Source: Herbaspirillum sp. ST 5-3
GTDB taxonomy: Bacteria > Pseudomonadota > Gammaproteobacteria > Burkholderiales > Burkholderiaceae_D
DNA length: 64,000 nt
Assembly (NCBI RefSeq): GCF_004804275.1
Contig: NZ_STGI01000002.1
Location: 1 to 64,000, forward strand
Reading direction: 5' to 3'
The notes under the pieces were generated by a model. It searched no databases, was not told where the DNA came from, and was given only the letters and a program-made list of their open reading frames with translations. Shown here piece by piece: positions 29,101 through 40,805 of the stretch (the stretch's first letter is position 1; each line of letters begins with the position of its first letter). A program made the position numbers and the translations under genes.

Positions 29101-31926
29101 ATGGCGAGTAACAACGTAGCCCAATTTGCCACCGAACTGAAGATGCCCGCAGACCTGCTGTTGACGCAACTGCGTGCTGCAGGCGTCGACAAGAGTTCGG
29201 CGTCCGATCCATTGTCCAAAGACGACAAGGATAAGCTGTTGAATCACTTGCGCCGCGCACATGGCGCGTCCCCCGACGGCGAGAAAAAGAAGATTACGCT
29301 GACGCGCAAGGAAACAACCGAGATCAAGCAGGCCGACGCCACAGGCAAGTCGCGCACGATCCAGGTTGAAGTTCGCAAGAAGCGCACGTTTATCAAACGC
29401 GACGAGCCGACGCTTGAAGAAGCGCCGGCAACAGCGGTGGAAGCTCCTGCTCCGGTTGTCGATGAAGCCGAAACGGCACGTCGGGCGGAAGAGGCGCGCC
29501 GACAGGCTGAGCTGATCGCGCGTCAGGAAGCGGAACTGCGTGAAAAGCAAGAGCATCTGGCCAAGCTGGAAGCCGAGAAGGAAGCGCAGGCGCGGGCCGC
29601 GCGCGAACGCCAGGCGGCTGAAGAGGCCGAGCGGGTCGCGGCGGCAGCTCAGGCGCAAAAAGCGGAATTGACTGCGGCTGAAGAGAAGACGCGCCAGGCC
29701 GACGAAGAGGCCAAGAAGAAAGCGGCCGAACAGGAATCCAAGGCGGCTGCCGAAAGAGCGGCCGCGACCGAGCGCGCGCGCAAGATGGTGGCTGACGAAG
29801 TCGCGCAGATCAAGGCGATGATGAGCGCGCCGCGCAAGGTCATGAAGGCGCCTGAGCCTGCTCCGGCAGCACCGGTTGCTAAGGCGGCAGAAGGCACCTT
29901 GCACAAGCCGGCCGAGAAAAAGCCGACTGACAAAAAAGAAGAAAAGAAACCGGCGGGCGGTGACAAGAAGTCGATCAAGTCGGCCAATGTCTCTTCAACC
30001 TGGCAGGATGATGCTGCGAAAAAACGCGGCGGCCTCAAGACGCGCGGCAACGGTGCGGCAACGACCCCGGGCGGCCGCGACGGCTGGCGCAGCGGCCCGA
30101 AGGGACGTCGCGGACATGGCCATGATGACCAGCGCGAATCCAATTTCCAGGTCCCGACCGAAGCCGTGGTGAAGGAAGTGCACGTGCCGGAGACGATTAC
30201 CGTCGCCGAGCTGGCGCACAAGATGGCAGTCAAGGCTTCCGAAGTAATCAAGCACTTGATGAAGCTTGGCCAGATGGTCACGATCAACCAGGTGCTGGAC
30301 CAGGAAACCGCGATGATCCTCGTGGAAGAAATGGGCCACAAGGCATTTGCCGCCAAGCTCGACGACCCCGAAGCCATGCTGGAAGAAGTCGGCGCCACGC
30401 ATCCCGATGCCGAAGCATTGCCGCGCGCTCCGGTGGTGACCGTGATGGGCCACGTCGACCACGGCAAGACTTCGCTGCTCGACTACATCCGCCGCGCCAA
30501 AGTGGCAGCGGGTGAAGCAGGCGGCATTACACAGCATATCGGCGCGTATCACGTCGAGACACCGCGCGGCATCATCACCTTCCTCGATACGCCGGGCCAC
30601 GAGGCATTTACAGCAATGCGTGCACGCGGCGCGAAAGCGACCGACATTGTGATTCTGGTGGTGGCGGCCGACGACGGCGTGATGCCCCAGACCAAGGAAG
30701 CGATCGCCCATGCGAAGGCGGCTGGCGTTCCGATCGTGGTTGCGATCAACAAGATCGACAAGCAGGGTGCCAATACCGAACGTGTGACGCAGGAACTGGT
30801 CACCGAAGGTGTCGTGCCGGAAGCCTACGGCGGCGATGCCCCGTTCATCCCGGTATCCGCCAAGACGGGGCAGGGCATCGACGATCTGCTGGAAAACGTT
30901 CTGCTGCAGGCGGAAGTGCTGGAACTGACCGCGCCGATCGACGCGAATGCCAAGGGGCTCGTCATCGAAGCGAAGCTCGACAAGGGCCGCGGACCGGTGG
31001 CGACAGTACTGGTTCAGTCCGGTACCTTGAAGCGTGGCGATGTGGTGCTGGCAGGCTCTTCATACGGTCGCGTGCGGGCGATGCTGGATGAAAACGCCAA
31101 AAATATTTCCGAGGCCGGGCCGTCGATTCCAGTCGAAATCCAGGGCTTGACCGAAGTGCCGGCTGCCGGCGAGGAAGTGATGGTCATGGCGGATGAGCGC
31201 AAGGCGCGCGAAATCGCCTTGTTCCGTCAAGGCAAGTTCCGCGACGTGAAGCTGGCCAAGCAGCAAGCGGCCAAGCTGGAAAACATGTTCGAGCAAATGG
31301 CCGAGGGCGAGGTGAAGAATCTGCCGTTGATCATCAAGGCCGACGTGCAGGGTTCGCAGGAAGCGCTGGTTCACTCGATGCAAAAATTGTCGACCAGCGA
31401 AGTGCGCGTGCAGATCGTGCATGCCGCAGTCGGCGGCATCAGCGAGTCAGACGTCAACCTGGCCGTGGCCTCGAAGGCGGTCATCATCGGCTTCAACACC
31501 CGTGCAGACGCTGCCGCGCGCAAGCTTGCGGAAGCAAGCGGCATCGATATTCGCTACTACAACATCATTTACGATGCGGTGGACGAGATCAAGGCCGCGA
31601 TGTCCGGCATGCTGGCGCCGGAGAAGCGCGAACAGACGCTGGGCCTGGTGGAAATCCGCCAGGTGTTCCTCGTCAGCAAGATCGGCGCGATTGCGGGCTG
31701 CTACGTGCTCGACGGCATGGTCAAGCGTGGCGCTTCGGTTCGCCTGTTGCGCAACAATGTGGTCGTCTGGACCGGCGAACTCGATTCGCTCAAGCGCTTC
31801 AAGGATGATGTGAAGGAAGTGAAGTCCGGCTTCGAATGCGGCTTGTCGCTGAAGAACTTCAATGACATCAAGGAAGGCGATCAGCTGGAAGTCTTCGAGA
31901 TCCAGGAAGTCGCGCGTACCCTGTAA
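29101..31926 (+). CDS. infB: Translation initiation factor IF-2
   Basis: 941 residues. An N-terminal IF2_N module ([20 protein letters not shown]), a very long Ala/Glu/Lys-rich helix (~115-270), a second IF2_N region (~355-420), then the G domain: G1 [10 protein letters not shown]3 DTPGHEAF, G4 NKID, followed by domains II-IV binding fMet-tRNA. It directs initiator tRNA to the 30S subunit. GAAAAGAGGACTGA precedes ATG 29101. Shorter internally initiated forms are known in E. coli; I did not identify such a start here. Confidence 0.97.
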   Translation: MASNNVAQFATELKMPADLLLTQLRAAGVDKSSASDPLSKDDKDKLLNHLRRAHGASPDGEKKKITLTRKETTEIKQADATGKSRTIQVEVRKKRTFIKRDEPTLEEAPATAVEAPAPVVDEAETARRAEEARRQAELIARQEAELREKQEHLAKLEAEKEAQARAARERQAAEEAERVAAAAQAQKAELTAAEEKTRQADEEAKKKAAEQESKAAAERAAATERARKMVADEVAQIKAMMSAPRKVMKAPEPAPAAPVAKAAEGTLHKPAEKKPTDKKEEKKPAGGDKKSIKSANVSSTWQDDAAKKRGGLKTRGNGAATTPGGRDGWRSGPKGRRGHGHDDQRESNFQVPTEAVVKEVHVPETITVAELAHKMAVKASEVIKHLMKLGQMVTINQVLDQETAMILVEEMGHKAFAAKLDDPEAMLEEVGATHPDAEALPRAPVVTVMGHVDHGKTSLLDYIRRAKVAAGEAGGITQHIGAYHVETPRGIITFLDTPGHEAFTAMRARGAKATDIVILVVAADDGVMPQTKEAIAHAKAAGVPIVVAINKIDKQGANTERVTQELVTEGVVPEAYGGDAPFIPVSAKTGQGIDDLLENVLLQAEVLELTAPIDANAKGLVIEAKLDKGRGPVATVLVQSGTLKRGDVVLAGSSYGRVRAMLDENAKNISEAGPSIPVEIQGLTEVPAAGEEVMVMADERKAREIALFRQGKFRDVKLAKQQAAKLENMFEQMAEGEVKNLPLIIKADVQGSQEALVHSMQKLSTSEVRVQIVHAAVGGISESDVNLAVASKAVIIGFNTRADAAARKLAEASGIDIRYYNIIYDAVDEIKAAMSGMLAPEKREQTLGLVEIRQVFLVSKIGAIAGCYVLDGMVKRGASVRLLRNNVVVWTGELDSLKRFKDDVKEVKSGFECGLSLKNFNDIKEGDQLEVFEIQEVARTL

Positions 31927-31965
31927 GCCGGCTGCGGCCGGCAGCTTTGCCGGTCCGGTGAACAC

Positions 31966-32014
31966 GCAACCGCAATCCCGGGGCCTCGCGACGAGGTCCC
32001 GCGGTGCAGGTTGC
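31966..32014 (+). repeat. Strong stem-loop in the infB-rbfA spacer
   Basis: A nested hairpin: outer GCAACC/GGTTGC, inner nine-pair stem GGGGCCTCG-CGA-CGAGGTCCC with one G.U. No T-run follows, so it is more likely an mRNA stability or processing element than a terminator. The neighbouring GCCGGC-rich stretch (31927-31955) is also self-complementary. Confidence 0.45.
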
Positions 32015-32043
32015 TTCATAACAGGCTCAAAGGTTGCATCATC

Positions 32044-32433
32044 ATGGCTAAACACAGCAAATCCATCCCGGGCCGCGGCGTGCGGGTGGCGGACCAGATT
32101 CAGCGCGATCTGGCGGAAATCATTGCCTACGAACTGAAGGACCCTCGCGTCGGGATGATTACCATTACCGAAGTCCAGGTCACTCCGGATTACGCGCACG
32201 CGAAGGTGTTTTTCACCACGCTGGTCGACAACGAGGAAGCGGTGCAAAACACGCTGTCCGGCCTGCGCAAAGCGGCTGGTTTCATTCGCGGTCAGTTGGG
32301 ACGACGCCTGACGATTCACACCATTCCCGAACTGCATTTCGTGCACGACACGTCGACGGTGCGTGGCATGGAATTGTCGAAGTTGATCGACGAAGCGAAT
32401 GCGACCCGCTCCAAGGACTCGGAGCCGGACTGA
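32044..32433 (+). CDS. rbfA: Ribosome-binding factor A
   Basis: 129 residues: [73 protein letters not shown]: a KH-like fold with complete family motifs. It binds the 30S subunit near helix 1 of 16S rRNA for late maturation and cold adaptation. ATG 32044 is used; the frame from 32011 lies in the spacer. It lies between infB and truB in the usual order. Confidence 0.95.
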   Translation: MAKHSKSIPGRGVRVADQIQRDLAEIIAYELKDPRVGMITITEVQVTPDYAHAKVFFTTLVDNEEAVQNTLSGLRKAAGFIRGQLGRRLTIHTIPELHFVHDTSTVRGMELSKLIDEANATRSKDSEPD

Positions 32434-32477
32434 GTCTTTCATGTCGGGCGGAATCGCGCGGCATTTTCCTTTTTACT

Positions 32478-33416
32478 ATGGCGCAAATATCGCCCAAGAA
32501 AACCCGCGTGCCCGTGCATGGCGTATTGCTGCTGGACAAAGGCGCGGGCCATTCCAGCAACGACGTGCTGATCAAGGCCAAGCGGCTGCTGAATGCGCAA
32601 AAGGCAGGGCATACTGGCACGCTCGATCCGTTTGCGACCGGCCTGCTCCCCTTGTGTTTTGGCGAAGCAACGAAGTTCTCGCAGGATCTGCTGGATGCGG
32701 ACAAGACTTACGAAGCGCTTGTCCATCTTGGCCTTACCACCGAGACGGGCGACACCGAAGGTGTGGTGACTGCAGAACGTGAGGTAAGTGTCACGCGCGA
32801 GGAGGTCGAGGCCGCCTTGGGCAAGTTTCGTGGTGAAATCGATCAGGTTCCTCCGATGTATTCGGCACTCAAACGTGATGGCAAGCCTTTATATGAATAC
32901 GCGCGGGCAGGCGTGACTCTGGAACGCGAAGCGCGGCGGGTGACGATTCATACGTTGGAGTTGCTGGACTATCAGGTGCCCTTCCTGACACTGCGTGTGA
33001 CGTGCAGCAAGGGGACTTACATACGCGTACTGGGCGAGGATATCGGCGCTGCGCTCGGCTGTGGCGCGCATCTTCGAGCGTTGCGTCGAACCGGCGTGGG
33101 AAACTTGTCCGTTGAACATGCCGTGACGCTTGAGGCGCTAGCCGACACGCCGGAACATGAACGGACCGGTCGGCTCGCGGCAGTGGATGCATTGTTGTCG
33201 TCCTTCTCGGCGGTGGTGTTGCCGGACGCCTTGGCGCAACGTTTCCTGCACGGTCAGCGTCTAGCCTTGGGGAAGGAAAACGTCGCATTTCCTGCCGAAT
33301 TCGGCCGCGTGCGCGTCTATCGTGAGGGTGATGGTTGCCTGCTCGGTACTGCGCAGTTGATGGAATATGGCGTGCTTGCTCCGGAACGCCTGGTCGCAAC
33401 CGCGGCAAATGCGTAA
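32478..33416 (+). CDS. truB: tRNA pseudouridine(55) synthase TruB
   Basis: 312 residues. HGVLLLDKGAGHSSNDVLIKAKRLL, catalytic Asp50 in GHTGTLDPFATGLLPLC, KTYEALVHLGLTTETGDTEG, PPMYSALKRDGKPLYEYAR, CSKGTYIRVLGEDIG, plus a C-terminal PUA-like region. It makes pseudouridine-55 in the T loop of tRNAs. Last member of the nusA operon, 44 bases after rbfA. Confidence 0.96.
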   Translation: MAQISPKKTRVPVHGVLLLDKGAGHSSNDVLIKAKRLLNAQKAGHTGTLDPFATGLLPLCFGEATKFSQDLLDADKTYEALVHLGLTTETGDTEGVVTAEREVSVTREEVEAALGKFRGEIDQVPPMYSALKRDGKPLYEYARAGVTLEREARRVTIHTLELLDYQVPFLTLRVTCSKGTYIRVLGEDIGAALGCGAHLRALRRTGVGNLSVEHAVTLEALADTPEHERTGRLAAVDALLSSFSAVVLPDALAQRFLHGQRLALGKENVAFPAEFGRVRVYREGDGCLLGTAQLMEYGVLAPERLVATAANA

Positions 33417-33514
33417 ATGCGCCGCAACTCTTTGAAATTTCAATACTTTTATTAAGGTTGAGGCGAGCCGGCATGCTATACTGTTTGGTTCCCCGAATCT
33501 TGCACTAAACCACT

Positions 33515-35350
<1,836 letters not shown>

Positions 35351-35414
35351 TCGCAAACGTCCTGAATGTATCGGGCGGCTGATCTGGCCGCATGAGCAAG
35401 TTGGATCATCTTCA

Positions 35415-35451
35415 AGCCCGGTCGCCCTTGCGGTTACCGGGCTGATTTTTT
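35415..35451 (+). terminator. typA terminator
   Basis: AGCCCGGT ... ACCGGGCT (perfect eight-pair stem, 13-base loop) followed by GATTTTTT. Confidence 0.78.
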
Positions 35452-35462
35452 GTGGATTGGTC

Positions 35463-36356
35463 ATGCCAATATTGAATTCGCATCAGCGGGCGATACTGCT
35501 GATGATTATTGCGCCGACCATGTGGAGCATGGCCGGCGTACTCACCCGCCATCTCGATGCGGCGCGTGGGTTCGAGATCACGTTCTGGCGCAGTTTTTTC
35601 TCGGCCACTTTCGTCGCAGGCGCCATGATGATGACGCTGGGATGGGGCAAGGCGGTCGCAACGGTTTTGGCCGTTGGGCGCCTCGGCGTGTTGAGCGGTC
35701 TGATGTGGAGCGTGATGTTCATGTGCTTCATGATCGCGCTGACCAAGACAACGGTCGCGAATACGCTGATCGTGATGAGCATCTCGCCTTTGCTGACGGC
35801 ATTTCTTGCGTGGCTGTTTCTCAAGCAGCGGATCGCTCAGCGTACCTGGGCCGCGATCATCGCGGCCTTCATCGGCATTCTCTGGATGTTCATCAGCAGC
35901 ATGAGCGGTGTGCAGGGGCAGCATCTGGTCGGGATGATGATTGCCACGGCGGTGCCGATCGCCGCCGCGGTCAACCTGATCGCGATCAAGCGGGCGGGCC
36001 ACGGCGTTGACCTGATTCCGGCCGTGTTGTTAGGAAGCGTCTTTTCGGCGGCCATGATGCTGCCGTTTGCGTGGCCTTTGCAGGCGTCGCTGCACGACAT
36101 TGTCATCCTGGCGATTCTCGGCTTTTTTCAGCTGGGTCTGCCCTGCATGTTGATGGTACGCGCGGCCAAGCGTTTATCGGCGCCGGAAGTATCCTTGCTC
36201 GCCCTGCTGGAGGTCTTGCTCGGGCCGCTGTGGACCTGGCTGGGTGCCGGTGAAGTGCCCGCACGGGAGACCCTGATCGGCGGCGCGGTTGTCATGCTTG
36301 CGCTTGTATTCAATGAGCTGGCGGCCATGCGGACCGTTGCCGTGGCCAGGAATTAA
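35463..36356 (+). CDS. DMT-family (EamA) transporter
   Basis: 297 residues, ten hydrophobic segments in two EamA repeats: MIIAPTMWSMAGVLTRHLDAARGFEITFWRS in the first and IAAAVNLIAIKRAG... to LLALLEVLLGPLWTWLGAGEVP in the second. The typical drug/metabolite exporter glycine-rich helix ends are present (TLIGGAVVMLALVFNELA). Substrate unknown. ATG 35463 is used; TTG 35457 in frame is less likely. No convincing ribosome site, 110 bases after typA beyond its terminator. Confidence 0.85.
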   Translation: MPILNSHQRAILLMIIAPTMWSMAGVLTRHLDAARGFEITFWRSFFSATFVAGAMMMTLGWGKAVATVLAVGRLGVLSGLMWSVMFMCFMIALTKTTVANTLIVMSISPLLTAFLAWLFLKQRIAQRTWAAIIAAFIGILWMFISSMSGVQGQHLVGMMIATAVPIAAAVNLIAIKRAGHGVDLIPAVLLGSVFSAAMMLPFAWPLQASLHDIVILAILGFFQLGLPCMLMVRAAKRLSAPEVSLLALLEVLLGPLWTWLGAGEVPARETLIGGAVVMLALVFNELAAMRTVAVARN

Positions 36357-36423
36357 TCACATTCGCCGCCAATGGCCGCACACGATCATCGTGCCGCAAG
36401 CCAAGCCGGTAAAATACTTTCCC

Positions 36424-37452
36424 ATGACGATCCCCACCCAAGAAATCGCCACGCTGCCTTCCCGCCGCCTGTCCGTTGCACCCATGCTGGATTGGACGGA
36501 TCGCCACTGCCGCATGTTTCATCGGCAGATCACGCGTCATACTTGGCTCTATACCGAAATGGTGACGACCGGCGCCTTGTTGCACGGCGACGTGGAACGT
36601 CATCTCAATTTCAACGACGAGGAGCATCCGGTTGCGCTTCAGCTGGGCGGCAGCGAGCCCGCCGACCTTGCAAAAAGCGCGAAGCTTGGCGAGCAGTGGG
36701 GTTACGACGAGATCAACCTGAATTGCGGCTGCCCGTCGGAGCGCGTGCAAAAGGGGGCATTCGGTGCCTGCCTGATGGCCGAACCGCAACTGGTGGCCGA
36801 CTGCGTGAAGGCGATGCGCGATGCGGTCAGTATCGATGTGACCGTCAAGCATCGGATCGGGATCGACCAGGTCGAGGCTTATGATTTTGTGCGCGACTTT
36901 GTCGGCACCATTGCGGAGGCCGGATGCACGACCTTCATCGTGCATGCGCGCAATGCGATTCTCAAAGGCTTGAGTCCGAAGGAAAACCGCGAGATTCCGC
37001 CGTTGAAAGCCGAATACGCCTATCGCCTCAAGCGTGATTTTCCGCAACTCGAAATCATCATCAATGGCGGCATCAAGACCATCGAGGACATCGACGCGCA
37101 TTTGCTGCATGTCGACGGCGTGATGATCGGCCGCGAGGCGTATCACAATCCCTACCTGATGGCCTCCTTCGACGCGCGCTATTACGGTGATGCGACGCCG
37201 GTGAAATCACGGGCCGAAGTGCTGCAGGCGATGCTGCCCTACATGCGCGAACAACTTGCGCGTTATGGCAAGAGTCATGTTGGCGGCGGCTTGCGTCTCA
37301 ATAGCATGACGCGTCACATGCTCGGGCTGATGGCCGGCATGCAGGGCGCGCGCGCATTCCGCCAGATACTGTCCGATTCGAAAAAGCTTGCAGCCGGCGA
37401 TCCTGCCCTGCTGCTGGAAGCGCTTGCCCGGACGCAGCCGGTCGCGGCCTGA
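36424..37452 (+). CDS. dusA: tRNA-dihydrouridine(20/20a) synthase DusA
   Basis: 342 residues: LSVAPMLDWTDRHCRMFHRQ, YTEMVTTGALLHGD, VALQLGGSEPADLA, catalytic Cys in NLNCGCPSERVQKGAFGACLM, VKHRIGID, FIVHARNAILKGLSPKENREIPPL (a DusA-specific stretch), INGGIKT, and DGVMIGREAYHNPY. An FMN enzyme reducing U20/U20a in the tRNA D-loop. ATG 36424 begins MTIPTQE; longer frames are 5' extension without conservation. Confidence 0.95.
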   Translation: MTIPTQEIATLPSRRLSVAPMLDWTDRHCRMFHRQITRHTWLYTEMVTTGALLHGDVERHLNFNDEEHPVALQLGGSEPADLAKSAKLGEQWGYDEINLNCGCPSERVQKGAFGACLMAEPQLVADCVKAMRDAVSIDVTVKHRIGIDQVEAYDFVRDFVGTIAEAGCTTFIVHARNAILKGLSPKENREIPPLKAEYAYRLKRDFPQLEIIINGGIKTIEDIDAHLLHVDGVMIGREAYHNPYLMASFDARYYGDATPVKSRAEVLQAMLPYMREQLARYGKSHVGGGLRLNSMTRHMLGLMAGMQGARAFRQILSDSKKLAAGDPALLLEALARTQPVAA

Positions 37453-37497
37453 TTCATCCTTTTCTCCTCTGCATCCTGCTCTGTGCCTGCACGACAA

Positions 37498-37513
37498 TGG
37501 CACAGAATTCGCT
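37498..37513 (+). promoter_or_regulatory. Sigma-54 (-24/-12) promoter before the DUF6496 gene
   Basis: TGGCACAGAATTCGCT: GG and GC are separated by exactly ten bases, and TGGCAC is perfect at -24; the -12 is TCGC instead of TTGC. It lies 70 bases before ATG 37583. Confidence 0.6.
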
Positions 37514-37582
37514 CGTCTCTTTGTTCCTTGTGATGATCGCAAACCACGATCATTTCCATCAACGAACCATGGAGAGACGACC

Positions 37583-37777
37583 ATGCCATTGAAAGGCGGA
37601 AAGAGTCAGGATGCGGTGAAGAGCAATATCAAGACGCTTGTGCATGAATGGGAAGACGAAGGCAAGATCGGCAGCAGTCATCCCAGGTCGAAAAGGAAGG
37701 CGATCAAGCAGGCGGTGGCGATATCGCTGAAGAAAGCCGGCAAGAGCCGCACGCAGCAGAAACCCCGGAAGCATTGA
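37583..37777 (+). CDS. Small basic DUF6496-like protein
   Basis: 64 residues starting MPLKGGKSQDAVKSNIKTL and ending in a Lys/Arg-rich helix (KRKAIKQAVAISLKKAGKSR). This pattern (PLxxGKSQxxVxxNI ... KQAVAIAL) is the DUF6496 family, often near stress genes and sometimes named plasmid-stabilisation-like, without proven role. GGAGAG at 37571-37576 sets ATG 37583. Strong basicity suggests nucleic-acid or membrane binding. Behind a sigma-54-type promoter and 30 bases ahead of the SDR gene, probably one unit. Confidence 0.75.
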   Translation: MPLKGGKSQDAVKSNIKTLVHEWEDEGKIGSSHPRSKRKAIKQAVAISLKKAGKSRTQQKPRKH

Positions 37778-37807
37778 GTTCGACGCAGTGCATTGGAAAG
37801 GATGACC

Positions 37808-38674
37808 ATGTCTAATCAGGAAGCCAAGCCCGATATTCCACCACAGCATCAGGAGCATCAGCCAGGTTCGGAGGCTGCCATGCGGCCGCGGCCTGAATCG
37901 GAAATGCGCAATTACAAGGGCAGCGGAAAACTCAAGGGCAAGGTGGCACTTGTGACAGGCGGCGACAGCGGCATCGGCCGCGCCGTCGCCATCGGGTTTG
38001 CCAAGGAGGGGGCGAATGTGGTGATCGCCTATCTTGACGAACATGATGATGCGAAGGAAACGCAGCGCCATGTCGAGGCGGAAGGGCGCGAATGCGTGAT
38101 TCTCGCGGGCGATGTCGGCGATGCCGGGTTCTGCGGCAAGATGGTGGAAACCGCGATGTCATCATTCGGCAGGCTCGACATTCTGGTGAATAACGCCGCG
38201 CAGCAATATCCGCAGAAGAGCATCGAAGACATCACGGAAGAGCAATTGCTGAAGACCTTTCGCACCAACGTGTTCTCGATGTTCTTTACGGTAAAGGCTG
38301 CGTTGCCGCACCTGAAACCCGGCGCGCGCATCATCAATACCACCTCGGTGACCGCCTATCGCGGCAGTGCGCATCTGCTGGATTATTCGTCGACCAAGGG
38401 AGCGATCGTCGCATTCACGCGCTCGCTGTCGCAGCAGTTGATTCAGCGAGGCATCCTGGTCAATGCGGTGGCGCCGGGGCCGGTGTGGACGCCGCTGATT
38501 CCGTCGAGCTTCGAGGAAGAAGCGGTCGATCATTTCGGCGAGAAAGCGCCGCTGGGCAGGCCGGGGCAGCCGGATGAAATCGCGCCGTCCTATGTCTTCC
38601 TTGCGAGCGAGGATGCATCCTTCATGTCAGGACAGGTCCTGCATCCGAACGGCGGCGAAGTGGTCAATGCATGA
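37808..38674 (+). CDS. SDR-family oxidoreductase (stress type, YghA-like)
   Basis: 288 residues. An N-terminal ~40-residue Pro/Gln-rich extension, then a Rossmann fold with VTGGDSGIGRAVAIGFAKEGANV, NNAAQQYPQKSIEDIT, catalytic Ser/Tyr/Lys in NTTSVTAYRGSAHLLDYSSTKGA, and NAVAPGPVWTPLIP. The long N-terminal extension and NNAAQQ motif mark the general-stress SDR group (YghA/YdaD-like). ATG 37808 has AAAGGA at 37798-37803; earlier in-frame starts (37793 TTG, 37802 ATG) are less well placed. Confidence 0.85.
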   Translation: MSNQEAKPDIPPQHQEHQPGSEAAMRPRPESEMRNYKGSGKLKGKVALVTGGDSGIGRAVAIGFAKEGANVVIAYLDEHDDAKETQRHVEAEGRECVILAGDVGDAGFCGKMVETAMSSFGRLDILVNNAAQQYPQKSIEDITEEQLLKTFRTNVFSMFFTVKAALPHLKPGARIINTTSVTAYRGSAHLLDYSSTKGAIVAFTRSLSQQLIQRGILVNAVAPGPVWTPLIPSSFEEEAVDHFGEKAPLGRPGQPDEIAPSYVFLASEDASFMSGQVLHPNGGEVVNA

Positions 38675-38697
38675 TGCGGCCTGCCGCAATATGACGC

Positions 38698-39720
38698 TCA
38701 ATATTCCTTGAGGCGGTTGTACAAGGTCTTCAGGCTGATGCCGAGTGCTTCGGCGGTCAGGCGTTTGTTGCCGCTGTAGTGTTTCAATGTCGCAAGGATG
38801 ATTTCCTTTTGCGCATCGGCCAGAGGCGTGCCGACGAAAAAGTTCAGGTAGCCTTCGTGCTCGGTGGGCTTCTTGGTCGAGAGGTCGGAAATGCAGTCCT
38901 CGATGTTCAGCGTATCGGTTGCCAGGATGAAGGCGCGGTGCACCACGTTCTTCAGTTCCCGCACATTGCCGGGCCACGAATAGGAGCGAATCACGTCCAG
39001 CGATGCACGCGAAAAAACTTTCTTCGCATTTTCCTTTTCATTGAGCAAGTCGAGGAAGTGCTGCGCCAGCAGTTCGATATCGGCGCCGCGCTCGCGCAAG
39101 GGTGGAATGCGAATCGGAAAGACGGCGAGACGATACATCAGGTCGGCGCGCAGGCTGCCATCCTTCACCGCGACGTCGAGATCGCGATTGGTGGCTGCCA
39201 ACAGTCGCACGTCGACTTTCACTTCCTCGTCGCCGCCGACACGCAGAAAGGTGCCCGACTCGAGCACGCGCAGCAATTTGACTTGCATGTCGACCGGCAT
39301 TTCGGTGATTTCGTCGAGGAATAAAGTGCCATGCGATGCATGCTCGAAATAGCCGATGTGTTGCCGCACCGCGCCGGTGAAGCTGCCTTTCTCATGCCCG
39401 AACAACGCCGCCTCGATCAGGTGCGCCGGGATCGCGCCGCAATTCACCGCAACGAAGGCTTGTTCGCTGCGCGCACTCGACTGATGGATCGCGTTGGCGA
39501 TCACCTCTTTGCCGGTGCCGCTTTCGCCCACGAGTAATACCGTGGCGTCGGTTGCGGCCACTCTTTCCACCTGCTGGTAGAGCTGCTCCATGGCTGGAGA
39601 GGTGCCTTGCAGAATGCCGAGGCGGTTGAGTGATTTTTCGAAATTCATTTCGGGTTCCAGCCGGTCAGCGGGAGGCAGGGCGTCGTCGTGCCCTGCCATG
39701 AGCGTCTGATTCGATGCCAT
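38698..39720 (-). CDS. Sigma-54 enhancer-binding protein without receiver domain
   Basis: 340 residues: a ~30-residue N-terminus with no sensory domain, then the AAA+ activator core with Walker A GESGTGKE, the sigma-54 loop as GSFTGA, Walker [14 protein letters not shown]-fingers in [17 protein letters not shown], and a C-terminal Fis-type HTH ([18 protein letters not shown]). Such activators are either always active or controlled by a partner. Start uncertain: 39720 has no ribosome site; Met 39648 (MNFEKSLNR) has a GGA nearby. Its core is similar to the regulator at 41187-42584. Likely driver of the local sigma-54 promoters. Confidence 0.88.
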   Translation of the reverse strand: MASNQTLMAGHDDALPPADRLEPEMNFEKSLNRLGILQGTSPAMEQLYQQVERVAATDATVLLVGESGTGKEVIANAIHQSSARSEQAFVAVNCGAIPAHLIEAALFGHEKGSFTGAVRQHIGYFEHASHGTLFLDEITEMPVDMQVKLLRVLESGTFLRVGGDEEVKVDVRLLAATNRDLDVAVKDGSLRADLMYRLAVFPIRIPPLRERGADIELLAQHFLDLLNEKENAKKVFSRASLDVIRSYSWPGNVRELKNVVHRAFILATDTLNIEDCISDLSTKKPTEHEGYLNFFVGTPLADAQKEIILATLKHYSGNKRLTAEALGISLKTLYNRLKEY

Positions 39721-40147
39721 GATTTTTACATCAATCCCTGAAGTAGCGCTTGCGTAAATTCAGTTCCTTCACGCAAACGCGTGGGGTTTCGAGATAGGTC
39801 AAATGTGTTGAAGGCGACGCGACCGACCAAGGTGAGGGACTCGCGCGAAGCATGGTCTAACAATACACGATATCGTGCAGCGCGTCTTCGCATAGTGCGT
39901 TGCAGCGAGCCCGCATCGGCAATTCATTCTGAGAGGAAAACTCAGGGAGCCGATATTTCTGCGCATCAAACGCATCGCGCCCTGAGTGTAAGCATTGCGC
40001 CGTGCGCGTAACAATGACACGGTATTGCCGATGCGACTTTCGATGTCGCTCCGCGGTGCTTTCGTTTTGCGAAAAAGTTAAGAACTTATCGTGTATGCCA
40101 TGGTCAAGGTACGAGGGCAGCGTTAACTTTTCATGAAAGGAACAAGA
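39721..40147. other. Divergent intergenic region between activator and lipoprotein genes
   Basis: No gene seen. At the left edge is GATGTAAAAA on the minus strand (39722-39732), a motif recurring near sigma-54 promoters here and placed directly against the activator's start codon. A weak GG-N10-GC at 40109-40122 was judged too poor to call. The ribosome site AAAGGAA (40136-40142) of the lipoprotein gene closes the region. Confidence 0.45.
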
Positions 40148-40360
40148 ATGAAATCACTCAAGACTACGTCGAAAATCTTGTTGATTCTTGCCGCATTGAG
40201 CATGACAGCTGTCGGTTGTGAGCGGCGCGCCGGCGATCAGAGTTCGGGTGCAAGCGGCGCACCGGGCGGCACCTCCAGTTCCTCGGGTGGTTCCGGTTCC
40301 ATGGGTTCGGGTTCCTCCGGTACATCGGGCAGCAGCGGCTCGAGCGGAACCTCGAAATAA
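40148..40360 (+). CDS. Small Gly/Ser-rich lipoprotein
   Basis: 70 residues: a lipoprotein signal (MKSLKTTSKILLILAALSMTAVGC, lipid Cys24; shown only to its lipobox LSMTAVGC) followed by ERRAGDQ and a low-complexity Gly/Ser/Thr tail with no folded domain. AAAGGAACAAGA before ATG 40148. Its N-terminus aligns with that of the next gene (MKxx..TS...LL.ALLS....GC.R...DQ.SG), so it looks like a paralogue that has lost or never had the BON domain. Confidence 0.65.
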   Translation: MKSLKTTSKILLILAALSMTAVGCERRAGDQSSGASGAPGGTSSSSGGSGSMGSGSSGTSGSSGSSGTSK

Positions 40361-40370
40361 AGAGTTCGGC

Positions 40371-40805
40371 ATGAAAGCAATTGCCGCTACTTCCAGAGTC
40401 GTTCTGCTGGGCGCCTTGTTGAGTGTGGCAGTTGCTGGATGCGGCCGCAAGGAAGCGGACCAGGCCTCCGGCGGCACCACATCGGGCGCATCCGGCAGCA
40501 GTACCGCCGGAGCGTCTCGCGGGTCCGCCGGTACTTCGGGGAACACGGCCACCCCATCTTCCGGCAGCTCCGGCTCGTCCGTTGGCGCTGCAATCGATGA
40601 CAGCATCATCACCACGAAAATCAAGAGTGCCTTGCTCGCTGACGAGCAGGTCAAGGGCACTGACATCAGTGTCGAAACGAAGAAGGGCGAGGTCATGCTG
40701 AGCGGCTTCGTTCGCGACAAGGCGCAGATCGACAAGGCGGTGAAGATCGCCAGTTCGGTGGAGGGTGTCAAGAAGGTTGATAACAAAATGACCGTCAAGC
40801 AATAG
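40371..40805 (+). CDS. BON-domain lipoprotein
   Basis: 144 residues: lipoprotein signal ending LSVAVAGC (Cys24), a Gly/Ser/Thr/Ala-rich linker of ~45, then a single BON domain (DSIITTKIKSALLADEQVKGTDISVETKKGEVMLSGFV and VEGVKKVDNKMTV). BON domains bind membranes or proteins at the cell envelope; OsmY-like members respond to osmotic stress. Ten bases after its shorter paralogue, so co-transcribed. Confidence 0.85.
   Translation: MKAIAATSRVVLLGALLSVAVAGCGRKEADQASGGTTSGASGSSTAGASRGSAGTSGNTATPSSGSSGSSVGAAIDDSIITTKIKSALLADEQVKGTDISVETKKGEVMLSGFVRDKAQIDKAVKIASSVEGVKKVDNKMTVKQ

Noticed and set aside
33454-33482. Complete sigma-70 promoter for typA
   Set aside because: TATACT is good but no -35 with acceptable spacing was found, so only mentioned under typA.
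40012-40026. TGACACGGTATTGCC as a sigma-54 promoter
   Set aside because: Spacing between elements is one base short and the -24 GG is GA.
40108-40123. AGGTACGAGGGCAGCG as a sigma-54 promoter for the small lipoprotein gene
   Set aside because: GG-N10-GC spacing fits but both -24 and -12 boxes deviate, and the start would fall almost on the ribosome site.
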